A stretch of DNA of 64,000 bases from Akebia trifoliata (taxonomy: Eukaryota; Streptophyta; Magnoliopsida; Ranunculales; Lardizabalaceae), in assembly GCA_017979445.1 (NCBI GenBank), contig CM030704.1, positions 15,607,658-15,671,657 on the forward strand, in the 5' to 3' direction. Numbering within the stretch: the stretch's first letter is position 1; each line of letters starts with the position of its first letter. Made by a program: the position numbers and the translations under genes. Shown one piece after another: positions 1 through 9,114 of the stretch. The notes beneath the pieces were generated by a model. That model searched no databases. It worked only from the letters and a program-made list of their open reading frames with translations, and was not told the DNA's origin.

Positions 1-44
1 CTCCTTTTAATCCTCTTGAAACACATCTCTCCAGGGGGAGACAA

Positions 45-742
45 ATGAAAGTAGAGAAATGTTTTTTCCCCAAGAGTTGTTGTCTTGTCCTCTTCCTCTT
101 CCTTCTAACAATGTTGATAGTGGTCATAACAGTGGTGATGATGGCCAGGGGGAGATTCCTATTATACAAGAGAAAGAATTACAAGCTGGCAATAATAATG
201 GCCAGGGAGAGATTCCTATTATACAAGAAGAGAAAGAATTACTTACGTATTCTCGACGTGACAAAGGCACTAAAGAGAGTCCTCATGAGCCCAACTAAGA
301 ATCCTCCCCAAATCCATCCGTCAAAGGTAATATCCCTGCTCCTGAAGTTGATCATTTTAATCTTCCCATTGCAATTAGAAAAGGTGTTCGGTCATGTACT
401 CGACATCCTATCTCCAATTTTGTTTCATATGATGCTTTGTCTTCCTCCTATCGTGCTTTTGTTATTGCTTTGTCCTCAATATCTGTTCCTCGTAGTGTTG
501 TTGATGCCCTGTCTCAACCAAGTTGGAAAATGGCAATGGAGGAGGAAATGCAGGCCCTTGAGAAGAATAATACTTGGGATATGGTTGTTCTTCCTAGAGG
601 AAAGAAACCAGTGGGATGTAAATGGATCTTTACTGTGAAGCATCACCCAGATGGACCGTGGATAGGTATAAAGCCAGACTTGTCGCCAAGGGTTACACTC
701 AAACTTATGGCATTGACTACTGCGAAACATTGTCTCCGGTAG
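45..742 (+). pseudogene. copia copy 1: integrase-RT linker and N-terminus of reverse transcriptase, frame-broken
   Basis: The first half is the low-complexity linker between integrase and RT. It includes a short tandem duplication around 'CCAGGGGGAGATTCCTATTA' (about 146 and 202) that copy 2 lacks. The second half (frame of 437-742) is the start of RVT_2, with W-x-x-A-M-x-x-E, N-N-T-W and G-C-K-W. Compared with the inverted copy 2, one base is missing near 646-652. The N-terminal part of RT is therefore out of frame with the main RT/RNase H reading frame that starts at 622. This is a dead copy of pol. Confidence 0.8.
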
Positions 743-2022
743 CAAAAATGAACTCTATTAGAGTGTTGTTATCCTTTGCAGCCAATCAAGATTGGCCATT
801 GCTACAATTTGATGTGAAGAATGCTTTTCTGCATGGTGACTTGGAAGAAGAAGTGTATATGGTACCTCCTCCTGGTTTTAAATGTCCAGCTATTGAAGGG
901 AAAGTGTGTAAACTAAAAAAGGCGTTTTTTGGCTTGAAACAGTCTCCTAGAGCATGGTTTGAAAAGTTTCACTGTGCCAGGGTGGGGTATGGTTACAAGT
1001 GGAGTCAAACTGACCACACATTATTCATTAAACATTTCAATGAGAAAATTACTGCTCTCATAGTCTATGTTGACGACATTGTTGTGACTGGTAATAACTA
1101 TGATGAAATGAAAAAATTAAAATACCAGTTAGCAAAGGAGTTTGAGATTAAGGACTTGGGTCAATTGAAATACTTTCTTGGGATTGAAGTTGCTAGATCA
1201 AAGAAGGGTATTTTCATCTCGCAGCGGAAGTATGTTATGGATTTCCTTCATGGGACAGGTATGATGGGTTGCAAGCCTTGTGATACTCCCATTGAGTCAA
1301 ACCATAGACTTCGTGAGTCTAATGGTGAACCCTGCATTGGTGTTGAGAGATATCAGAGACTTGTGGGTCAGCTAATTTATCTTACCTTAACCCGCCCAGA
1401 TATTGCTTATGCAGTTAGTGTGGTAAGTCAGTTTATGCATGCACCAACTGCAACTCATTTAAATACTGCTTATAGAATCCTAAGGTACTTAAAATCCACT
1501 TCTGGACAAGGTTTATTATATGCTTGTCATGGTAGTTTGCGTGTCGAAGCCTACATAGATGCAGATTGGGCAGGATCAGTGTCAGATCGTCGTTCCACGT
1601 CTGAATATTGCGCATTTGTTGGGGGTAATCTTGTTTCTTGGAGAAGTAAGAAACAGACAGTGGTTGCAATATCCAGTGCAGAAGCTAAGTTTAGGTCTAT
1701 GGCTCATGGGGTGTGCGAGCTTCTATGGCTTCAAATCCTCTTAACCGAATTGAACTTTCCTATTCATGGGCCGATGAGTTTGTATTGTGACAATAAGGCA
1801 GCCATTAATATTGCTCATAACCCAGTTCAACACGATAAAACTAAACACATTGAGGTAGATAGGCACTTCATCAAGGAAAAGTTGCAGTCTGGACACATTT
1901 GTACTCCATTCGTACAAACTGAAGATCAGTTGGCTGACATCCTTACTAAGGGGCTGGGTAGTTTACATTTTCATAGCATTGTTAACAAGTTGGGCATGAA
2001 AAATATATATGCATCAACTTGA
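622..2022 (+). CDS. copia copy 1: reverse transcriptase-RNase H (466-codon open frame)
   Basis: This is the copia RVT_2 domain followed by RNase H, which copy element RNA into DNA inside the virus-like particle. Visible motifs are the RT segment 'DVKNAFLHGDLEEEVYM', the catalytic 'YVDD' box (about residue 149) and 'FLGIEVARS'. The RNase H part has 'DADWAGS', 'SSAEAKF' (usually SSAEAEY) and the C-terminal 'ADILTKGL'. The frame stops at 2022, immediately before the polypurine tract. The listed start is only the first ATG of an open frame, because the real polyprotein start lies upstream and is frameshifted. An intact catalytic box does not make this copy autonomous. Confidence 0.9.
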   Translation: MDLYCEASPRWTVDRYKARLVAKGYTQTYGIDYCETLSPVAKMNSIRVLLSFAANQDWPLLQFDVKNAFLHGDLEEEVYMVPPPGFKCPAIEGKVCKLKKAFFGLKQSPRAWFEKFHCARVGYGYKWSQTDHTLFIKHFNEKITALIVYVDDIVVTGNNYDEMKKLKYQLAKEFEIKDLGQLKYFLGIEVARSKKGIFISQRKYVMDFLHGTGMMGCKPCDTPIESNHRLRESNGEPCIGVERYQRLVGQLIYLTLTRPDIAYAVSVVSQFMHAPTATHLNTAYRILRYLKSTSGQGLLYACHGSLRVEAYIDADWAGSVSDRRSTSEYCAFVGGNLVSWRSKKQTVVAISSAEAKFRSMAHGVCELLWLQILLTELNFPIHGPMSLYCDNKAAINIAHNPVQHDKTKHIEVDRHFIKEKLQSGHICTPFVQTEDQLADILTKGLGSLHFHSIVNKLGMKNIYAST

Positions 2023-2029
2023 GGGGGAG
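2021..2029 (+). other. polypurine tract of copia copy 1
   Basis: GAGGGGGAG abuts the TG of the 3' LTR and lies a few bases after the pol stop. It is the expected plus-strand priming site of an LTR element. Confidence 0.85.
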
Positions 2030-2209
2030 TGTAGAAATTCTTATAAGGGTTTGTTGGTTATTTCTAATCTTCCAAGGGTTCTTTTGTTATTAGTAACACT
2101 CTTATGATGTTAATATATATATGAGTGAGAGAGAGAATAAAACAACTCTCTCTTCATCTCTTTTCTTCTTCTCCACAAAAATCCTAGTCCTAAAATTCTC
2201 AAATCTACT
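2030..2209 (+). repeat. 3' LTR of copia copy 1 (180 bp)
   Basis: It starts TGTAGAAATTC and ends CAAATCTACT, and matches both LTRs of copia copy 2 in reverse complement. It contains a short AT run with ATATATATGAG and a GA-rich stretch. The terminal inverted repeat is TGTAGA/TCTACt, an imperfect TG...CA end. Confidence 0.9.
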
Positions 2210-2219
2210 CGCTCCTGGG

Positions 2220-2893
2220 TGTAGCTATGTGATTTTTGAGTCCGAAGATTACCACCACGTGGATTTGAGTCGCCACCATTGTTTTTTAGAAAATGGTGTG
2301 AATGGGCACCCGGAATATGATTATGAGAAAAATAGTTTTTTGTAGTAACTCTCGTAGGTAAGTGGTTCAATTAGAGATCGAGAAGGTGTTAGTCACCCCT
2401 CCCTCTCCTCCTTAAGTGGTAACCTTTAAAGACATGACCATTTAAAGAAAATATAATAAAAATAATAAAATTGGGAAGTTTTGTGCCCTTACACATAAGG
2501 GACTTTTAATGCTGACTTAAACTAAGAGGGTCATCTCTTTGTGAGTAAAGCCCCTACCATGTTTTTGCCTCAAACTCACATAATTTTGGAAAAGTATGAG
2601 CTTTGTGATTATGGGCCCACTCATAGTATGAGAATGGCCCAACTATCGATAGCCTCAAAACGTTTTTTGTGGTGTGTACACAAAGGGTGGGAAGTTTAAA
2701 ATGATTTTATTTTGAAGATGATTACAACCCCTACACTCTCGACTGAACCGAACTCCGATCTACCGGTGGTAGGGGAGGGTGAACATTACATCTTAGGGTT
2801 TTCTAACACCAAAATTAAAGAAGTGAGGGGGGGGGGGAGATAGAAGAGGAGAGAGAGAGGGGGGTACAATATTTCTAATTCTAACCCACCTTT
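2220..2893 (-). mobile_element. LTR-B fragment (Tat-like gypsy LTR), truncated
   Basis: Read on the minus strand this matches the 3' end of the solo LTR-B at 9115-11441. Shared features are the TGTA...ACGTG-type edge, the block containing GAGTCGCCACC (reverse complement of the PBS-like GGTGGCGACTC), and the AAGGTGTTAG hairpin-loop motif near 2375. It is cut at 2893 by the left LTR of copia copy 2. The matching remainder is not found on the other side of that element. A G-run (about 2827-2836) and GA repeats occur at 2826-2860. Confidence 0.75.
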
Positions 2894-3073
2894 AGTAGAT
2901 TTGAGAGTTTTAGGATTAGGGTTTTTGTGGAGAAGAAGAAAAGAGATGAAGAGAGAGTTGTTTTATTCTCTCTCTCACTCATATATATATTAACATCATA
3001 AGAGTGTTACTAATAACAAAAGAACCCTTGGAAGATTAGAAATAACCAACAAACCCTTATAAGAATTTCTACA
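2894..3073 (-). repeat. 3' LTR of copia copy 2
   Basis: 180 bp, close to the reverse complement of 2030-2209. On the minus strand it begins TGTAGAAATTC directly after a purine tract (AAGGGGAG, read from 3074 onward). Confidence 0.9.
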
Positions 3074-3080
3074 CTCCCCT

Positions 3081-3935
3081 TCATATATTTTTCATGCCGA
3101 ACTTGTTAACAATGCTATGAAAATGTAAACTACCCAGTCCCTTAGTAAGGATGTCAGCCAACTGATCTTCAGTTTGCACGAATAGAGTACAAATGTGTCC
3201 AGACTGCAACTTTTCCTTGATGAAGTGCCTATCTACCTCAATGTGTTTAGTTCTATCGTGTTGAACTGGGTTATGAGCAATACTAATGGCTGCCTTATTG
3301 TCACAATACAAACTCATCGGCCCATGAATAGGAAAGTTCAATTCGATTAAGAGGATTTGAAGCCATAGAAGCTCGCACACCCCATGAGCCATAGACCTAA
3401 ACTCAGCTTCTGCACTGGATCTTGCAACCACTGTCTGTTTCTTACTTCTCCAAGAAACAAGATTATCCCCAACAAATGCGCAATATCCAGACGTGGAACG
3501 ACGATCTAACACTGATCTTACCCAATCTGCATCTACGTAGGCTTCAACACGCAAACTACCATGACAAGCATATAATAAACCTTGTCCAGGAGTGAATTTT
3601 AAGTACCTTAGAATTCTATAAGCAGCATCTAAATAAGTTGCAATTGGTGCATGCATAAACTAGCTTACCACACTAACTGCATAAGCAATATATGGGCGGG
3701 TTAAGGTAAGATAAATAAGCCAGCCCACAAGTCTCTGATATCTCTCAACACCAATGCAGGGTTCACCATTAGACTCACGAAGCCTATGGTTTGACTCAAT
3801 GGGAGTATCACAAGGCTTACAACCCATCATACCTGTCTCATGAAGGAGATCCATAACATACTTCTCCTGCGAGATGAAAATACCCTTCTTTGATCTAGCA
3901 ACTTCAATCCCAAGAAAGTATTTCAATTGACCCAA
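3081..3935 (-). pseudogene. copia copy 2: C-terminal RT and RNase H
   Basis: Two abutting open frames (3660-3935 and 3081-3656) carry 'FLGIEVARSKKG' followed by RNase H motifs 'DADWVRS', 'SSAEAEF', 'HNPVQHDRTKHIEVD' and 'ADILTKGL'. They correspond to the end of the copy 1 polyprotein. A stop codon separates them around 3657-3660 (CAG-like position read as TAG). The RNase H core residues look preserved, but the protein is not continuous. Confidence 0.85.
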
Positions 3936-3965
3936 GTCCTTAATCTCAAACTCCTTTGCTAACTG

Positions 3966-4858
3966 TTATTTTAATTTTTTCATTTCATCATAGTTATTAC
4001 CAGTCACTACAACGTCGTCAACATAGACTATGAGAGCAGTAATTTTCTCATTGGAATCTTTAATGAATAATGTGTGGTCAGCTTGACTCTGCTTGTAATC
4101 AAACCCCATCATGGCACAGTCAAACTTTTCAAACCATGCTCTAGGAGACTGTTTCAAGCCATATAACGCCTTTTTTAGTCTACCCACTTTCCCTTCAATA
4201 GCTGGACATTTAAAACAAGGAGGAGGTACCATATACACTTCTTTTTCCAAGTCACCATGCAGAAAAGCATTATTTACATCAAATTGTAGCAATGGCCAAT
4301 CTTGATTGGCTACAAGGGATAACAACACTCTAATAGAGTTCATTTTTGCTATCGGAGCAAATGTTTTGCAATAGTCAATGCCATAAGTTTGAGTGTAACC
4401 CTTGGCGACAAGTCTGGCTTTATACCTATCTACTGATCCATCTGAGCGATACTTCACAGTGAAAAACCATTTACATCCTACTGGTTTCTTTCCTCTAGGA
4501 AGAATAACCATATCCCAAGTATTATTCTTCTCAAGGGCCTGCATTTCCTCCTCCATTGCCTTTTTCCAACTTGGTTGAGACAGGGCATCAACAACACTAC
4601 GAGGAACAGATATTGACGACAAAGCAATAGCAAAAGCACGATAGGAGGAAGACAAAGCATCATATGAAACAAAATTGGAGATAGGATGTCGAGTACATGA
4701 CCGAACACCTTTTCTAATTGCAATGGGAAGATTAAAATGATCAACTTCAGGAGCAGGGATATTACCTTTGACGAATGATCTCCACTGTTATGACCACTAT
4801 CAACATTGTCAGAGGGAAAAGGAAGAGGACAAGACAACAATTCTTGGGGAAAAAACAT
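3966..4858 (-). pseudogene. copia copy 2: integrase tail, linker and reverse transcriptase
   Basis: The frame at 3966-4655 encodes the RVT_2 N-terminus and palm, from 'PSWKKAMEEEMQAL' through 'DVNNAFLHGD' to 'VYVDDVVVTG'. It is continuous where copy 1 has a one-base deletion, so the two copies broke independently. Upstream, 4478-4858 is another frame over the integrase-RT linker and is not separate coding. The RT frame ends at a stop shortly after the YVDD box. Confidence 0.82.
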
Positions 4859-5113
4859 TTCTCTACTTTCATTTGTCTCCCCCTGGAGAGATGTGTTCCA
4901 AGAGGATTAAAAGGAGGTAGACTCAAAAAATGTTACATCCATAGATACAAAATATTTACGAGAAGGGGGATGATAACATTTATAAACCTTTTGATTAGAA
5001 GGATACCCAAGAAAGACACATTTGATGGCTTTAGGGTCAAGTTTGGTGCGGTCAGCTCGAGAGACATGAACGAAACACACACACCCAAAGGCTTTGGGGG
5101 GAATGAGAAACAC

Positions 5114-5500
5114 CTAATCAGGAGAAGACAAAACCTCAATGGGAATTTTAAATCCCAAGACACGCGAAGGCATGCGATTAATAAGAAACGTAGCAATTAA
5201 GAGAGCATCCGACCAAAACACTTTCGGAACATTCATAGTAAATAAGAGAACTCTAGTAACTTCCAATAAGTGACGATTTTTTCTCTCAGCCACACCATTT
5301 TGTTGAGGAGTACTTACACAAGTGGTTTGGTGAATGATACCATGCTCACTAAAAAATGAAGCGAGACCATCAAACATGTATTCTCCACCATTATCAAATC
5401 TAAGGACTTTAATTTTTACACAAAATTGTGTCTCAATCATTTTGTGAAAGAGTTTAAATACTGAATACACATCACTTTTACTTTGAGTAAGTAAACCCAA
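5114..5500 (-). pseudogene. copia copy 2: integrase core
   Basis: An rve-type integrase segment with 'RFDNGGEY' (second catalytic Asp), 'TPQQNGVAERKNR' (catalytic Glu) and 'FWSDALLIATFLINRMPS'. The first catalytic Asp region lies just upstream in another frame (5478-5792). Further C-terminal sequence at 4907-5113 ('PSNQKVYKCYHPPSRKYF') is typical of copia integrase and is separated by a stop. Confidence 0.85.
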
Positions 5501-6290
5501 GTAACACGAGAAAAATCATCCACAAATGTAACAAAATAACGAAAATCACGTAATGTGGTAACTGGGGAAGGTCCCCACACATCAGAATGAACAAGAGAAA
5601 AAGGTGAACTGCTTTTGTTACCACTGGCAGGATAAGAAGTTCGACAATGTTTAGCAAATTAACACATCTCACACTGAAGATTTGACACAGAAATAGAACA
5701 AAATAACTGAGGAAATAATCGTTTAAGCAACAAAAAATAGGGATGGCCAAGGCGCCTATGCCACTGTAATAACTCCTCAAAACGATGGCCACTCCGAATA
5801 GTAGATGGAAGCTTCAGGACTGAGGTAGCAACCCGTGATGGGGGATCCAAAAATTAAAGTCTTCCTTCCTCATGCCCCGTACCAATCATCCTCCTCGTAT
5901 CCAAGTCCTGGAAAACACAATGAGAAGGAAAAAAAGTGACACTACAATTTAATGATTTTGTGATATGACTCACAGAAAGGAGGTTTAAAGAAAAATTAGG
6001 AACATGAAGAATAGTTGATAAGGTCATAAATGGATGAGCAATAACACTACCCTTGCCAACTATAAAAGAATAAAAACCATCGGTAATTTTTACTTTGTCC
6101 CTACCAGAACATAAATATATGATAGGATGAAAAAAAATGAAGACATACTAGTGATATGATCCGATGCCCCTGAATCAATAACCCAAGAGCTGTTAGGAGT
6201 GGAAACAGATGCACTGAAGGCCGAGGCCGAAATACCTGAGTAAGAAATCGCAGATGTAGAAGCCGTACTAGGAGGCTCCAATTGAGCCAT
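5478..6290 (-). pseudogene. copia copy 2: protease, GAG-pre-integrase and integrase N-terminus, fragmented
   Basis: The aspartic protease motif 'VIDSGASDH' is readable in the frame at 6090-6290. The zinc-binding GAG-pre-integrase segment 'LQWHRRLGHPYF...CEMC' is readable at 5659-5850 and gives the H-H-C-C series. These pieces lie in different frames, which shows several indels. Confidence 0.82.
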
Positions 6291-7333
6291 AAAACGCGAA
6301 AAGCCTCAATCTCACCTCGAGAGAGGTTAGTACTATCAGATGCCGGTGTTAGAGTTGGAGTAGGCTCTAATGTCTTCATGGAAGTAATAGAAAGAGCACT
6401 TGAACCCCTTCCACTATTGTAATGACTACCTCCTCGGCCAACGGCGAATGAACCTCTATATGATGGACGGCCATGAAGATCCCAACAAGTATCTTTAGTA
6501 TGGCGAGTACGACCACAATTATCACATTTCAACTTATCTTTATCATCAACAATTGTCCCTGAACGACCACCGCCTCGAGCACGACTACTATTGCGACCTC
6601 CTCTTTGGGACATCGAGGCTAAGGCTGATCTCTCATGAATGGTAGGTTGGAGCATAGAATTACGACGACACTCCTCACGATGCAAATAGGAATATACTGT
6701 AGTTAAAGATGGAAAAGGCTCCTTTCCTAGAATTTGAACTCTGACTTGTTCGTACTCGGAGTTTAAACTGGCAAGTAACTCCAATACACGATTTTCTTCA
6801 ACCAACTTCTTATACGCAATAACATCGATAGAACAATGGGCCCGAAATGTCTGATAATGATCCAACTCTTCCCATAGACGTTGGAGAGTGGAGTAATATG
6901 TAGACAAGGACTTATCACCTTGCCTCATCTGCCAAATACTATGGCGCAACTCATACACACGAGCTGTGTTGCCTACTTCTGAATATGTTTCTGTAACTGC
7001 ACCCCATATTTCCTTGGCGGTTTGCAAAAATAAGTAATTACTGTCAATGTTGGGCTGCATAGAATGGAGTAACCAAGACATAACAATAGCATTCTCTGCA
7101 TCCCATCTGTCAAAGGTTGGATCTTCAGAATCAGGAATTGGTAACCTATTGGTCAAATATCCCATTTTGTCTTTTCCTTTAATGTATAGTATGGCCGATT
7201 TAGACCAAGCAAGGAAATTATGGCCATCTAGCTTCACTGTAGTGATCTGAAGATTAGGAGCAATACTTTGAGGATTACTCATACTCCCTTCACCATTCAA
7301 AAACACATTCGAAGACTGACTAACTTCAAACAT
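6291..7333 (-). pseudogene. copia copy 2: gag with zinc knuckle
   Basis: A copia gag (UBN2/retrotrans_gag type) that builds the virus-like particle and binds element RNA. It contains 'LDGHNFLAWSKS' near the N-terminus, 'IWGAVTETYSEVGN', 'LWEELDHYQ' and a CCHC knuckle 'CDNCGRTRHTKDTC', followed by G/R-rich sequence. I place the start at the Met before 'FEVSQ' (7333). An in-frame Met at 7387 adds 18 hydrophobic residues unlike other copia gags. The frame leaves the protease frame near 6300, so gag and protease are no longer joined. Confidence 0.85.
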
Positions 7334-7991
7334 TGTAAAGAAACTTTCAAAAAAAAATAACAAACACCTTGTGAGCACGAAATACACTCCACTAGATATC
7401 CGAAGTTGATGTACACTTCACCCGATGGAGAAACACACTTATTATCCTCTTTAACAACACATGGCAAGCATTAGAATATGGAGAACAAGTCAATCCATAT
7501 CAGAAAATACCACAAGAGATCAAATTTGCATAAAAACACCATTTTCAGTATTAAAAAAAAAAACAGAAAAGGGATTCAAAGAAAGGATCACCGAAGCTTC
7601 AATATTTGACCAATCGATCAATGGCCACCACCATTAGATTCCTCATAAAAAAACGACCAAACTACTCAAGTCCAAACTTAGAAACAAGTAATCAAAATGA
7701 ACAAACGGAGAGAAAAAGACAGATCCTGAATTTCCGTCATTTTTATTGATTTTTCACTAAAAACATCATAACTTGCTCAAACCAACTCCAAATCGCATGA
7801 AACTTGTTCATAAAATTCTCTAAAATCACCCTCTTAGAAACAATTAGAAAAAGTCAAAATATCCAACGAAAACAACGTCAGATGACGTCAGCACGCCGAC
7901 TGCTGACGCCATCAGACGCAACAAGTAAGAGAGTCTTCTTGTCTCTCTCATTTTTCTTTAAATTTGTATCTAAGGTCCTTATTGATCTTGA

Positions 7992-8003
7992 GCTCTGATA
8001 CCA
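7992..8003 (-). other. primer binding site (tRNA-iMet) of copia copy 2
   Basis: The minus strand reads TGGTATCAGAGC directly inside the 5' LTR. This is the usual plant copia PBS complementary to the 3' end of initiator methionine tRNA. Confidence 0.93.
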
Positions 8004-8199
8004 AGTAGATTTGAGAGTTTTAGGATTAGGGTTTTTGTGGAGAAGAAGGAAAGAGATGAAGAAAGAGTTGTTTTATTTTCTCTCTCACTCATATATATAT
8101 ATATATATATATATATTAACATCATAAGAGTGTTACTAATAACAAAAGAACCTTTGGAAGATTAGAAATAACCAAGAAACCCTTATAAGAATTTCTACA
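8004..8199 (-). repeat. 5' LTR of copia copy 2
   Basis: 196 bp, matching 2894-3073 except that the internal TA microsatellite (about 8090-8116) has expanded. That expansion accounts for most of the 16-bp length difference between the two LTRs. Confidence 0.9.
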
Positions 8200-8800
8200 G
8201 CGTGGTACCAGGTAGCAGTTCATTCTGATGATCTATCAACCTACGTGGCTGTAGTGTCTTCAGAAGCTCATTCGGCATCACGCCATCAACTTCTGCTAAA
8301 ACCTGTGTAAACTGTGTGGGAGTTGAACTATGGTCCTGTTCTTCAAGTTCAACTCTCAAGGTAGCAATGTACGACGGTTGCTCACCTTTCTTCAACCCTA
8401 TCTTCAGCTAAAGGGCTGAAATCAACTTTCCCTCTTCCTTGCCTGTGGAGACGGTAACGACGCTTGGACATTCACCTAGCATGCCCAATTTGTTGGCAAA
8501 TGACATTGGTACAACCCTGTTCTGTTGCAAGAAATCCATCCCAATGACAACTTTGAACTCATTGAGCAGAACTGCGAGTAAATCAAGCTTACCCTTCCAT
8601 GCACTTATCTTGACGGACACTGACTTACCCAAACCTTGGATAGGAATGGCTTGGGATTTTACAGCTTTCATGCGGCTTGAACCCTTATCAAGCCGGATAT
8701 TGAGGCGCTTCGCCTCTGTAAGGGTAATGAAGCTGTGCGTTGCTCCTATATCAACCATTGCCTGGGTGGTCTTGCCACCAACTTCGATATCAACATACAT
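8200..8800 (-). pseudogene. G1 retropepsin-like protease and start of the RT linker
   Basis: The frame 8408-8800 has the gypsy protease signature 'MVDIGATHSFI'. The catalytic Asp is kept, but the usual D-T-G is D-I-G. It ends with 'FKVVIGMDFL'. After a stop near 8405 the frame resumes with 'LQPRRLIDHQNELLPGT', which normally leads into the RT thumb. The reading ends at the copia LTR, so the enzyme part is absent. Confidence 0.85.
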
Positions 8801-8934
8801 AAGACCCTTCCGTTGACAGCTATTATGAGTCTCAGATGTCTACTTCATTGCATTCAATAGATGTAAAGCTCCTACGTGAGGAGAATTTTCATCATCTCGC
8901 CCACTCGTACTCTCGTGACTAGGGTCACTCTGGG

Positions 8935-9109
8935 AGGCTAGTAGTGCAATCAGTTTGGCACGCTGTGGGCACTTAAATGTCTTGTGCGGCACACCACACA
9001 AAACGCATACATGCTTGTGATGACATTTGACTGGCGAGGTACTTCTGCTCTGTGAAGGGGAGGAATTCCGTGAGGATCTCTGACTAGAACTATGTCTGTG
9101 TCCTCCATT
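8935..9109 (-). pseudogene. G1 gag C-terminus: nucleocapsid zinc knuckle
   Basis: The minus strand encodes a Ser/Arg-rich stretch followed by 'HVCVLCGVPHKTFKCP', a CCHC knuckle with three residues instead of four between the second Cys and the His. It lies downstream of the gag interruption by LTR-B and upstream of the protease, as expected for the gag end. Confidence 0.7.
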
Positions 9110-9114
9110 CTTAC
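9110..9114. other. target-site duplication of solo LTR-B (left)
   Basis: CTTAC here and CTTAC at 11442-11446 flank the solo LTR. Removing the LTR and one copy rejoins the gag frame (S-N-G-K...N-G-G). Confidence 0.85.

Larger units (their letters stand above)
1..2209 (+). mobile_element. Ty1/copia retrotransposon copy 1, 3' part
   Basis: This is the 3' portion of a copia element running off the left edge of the window. It holds the end of pol (reverse transcriptase and RNase H), a polypurine tract GAGGGGGAG and a 180-bp 3' LTR that starts TGTAGAAATTC. The same family occurs complete and inverted at 2894-8199, which supports the boundaries. Gag, protease and most of integrase would lie outside the window. 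The LTR is followed by about 10 bp of unassigned sequence and then by an LTR-B fragment. Confidence 0.93.
2894..8199 (-). mobile_element. Ty1/copia retrotransposon copy 2, full structure (5.3 kb)
   Basis: A complete copia layout on the minus strand: 5' LTR 8004-8199, tRNA-iMet PBS, gag, protease, integrase, RT, RNase H, PPT, 3' LTR 2894-3073. It is the same family as copy 1 and is arranged tail to tail with it. The coding region is split by frameshifts or stops between gag and protease, within integrase, and between RT and RNase H. The flanking 5-mers (CCTTT left, GCGTG right) do not match, and the left flank is LTR-B while the right flank is gypsy gag-pol. A simple insertion therefore does not explain its present context. 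Confidence 0.93.

Noticed and set aside
7992..8003. GCTCTGATACCA on the plus strand as part of a tRNA gene
   Set aside because: It is the retroelement PBS, complementary to the tRNA 3' end. No cloverleaf or A/B boxes surround it. The same applies at 15768 and 24115.
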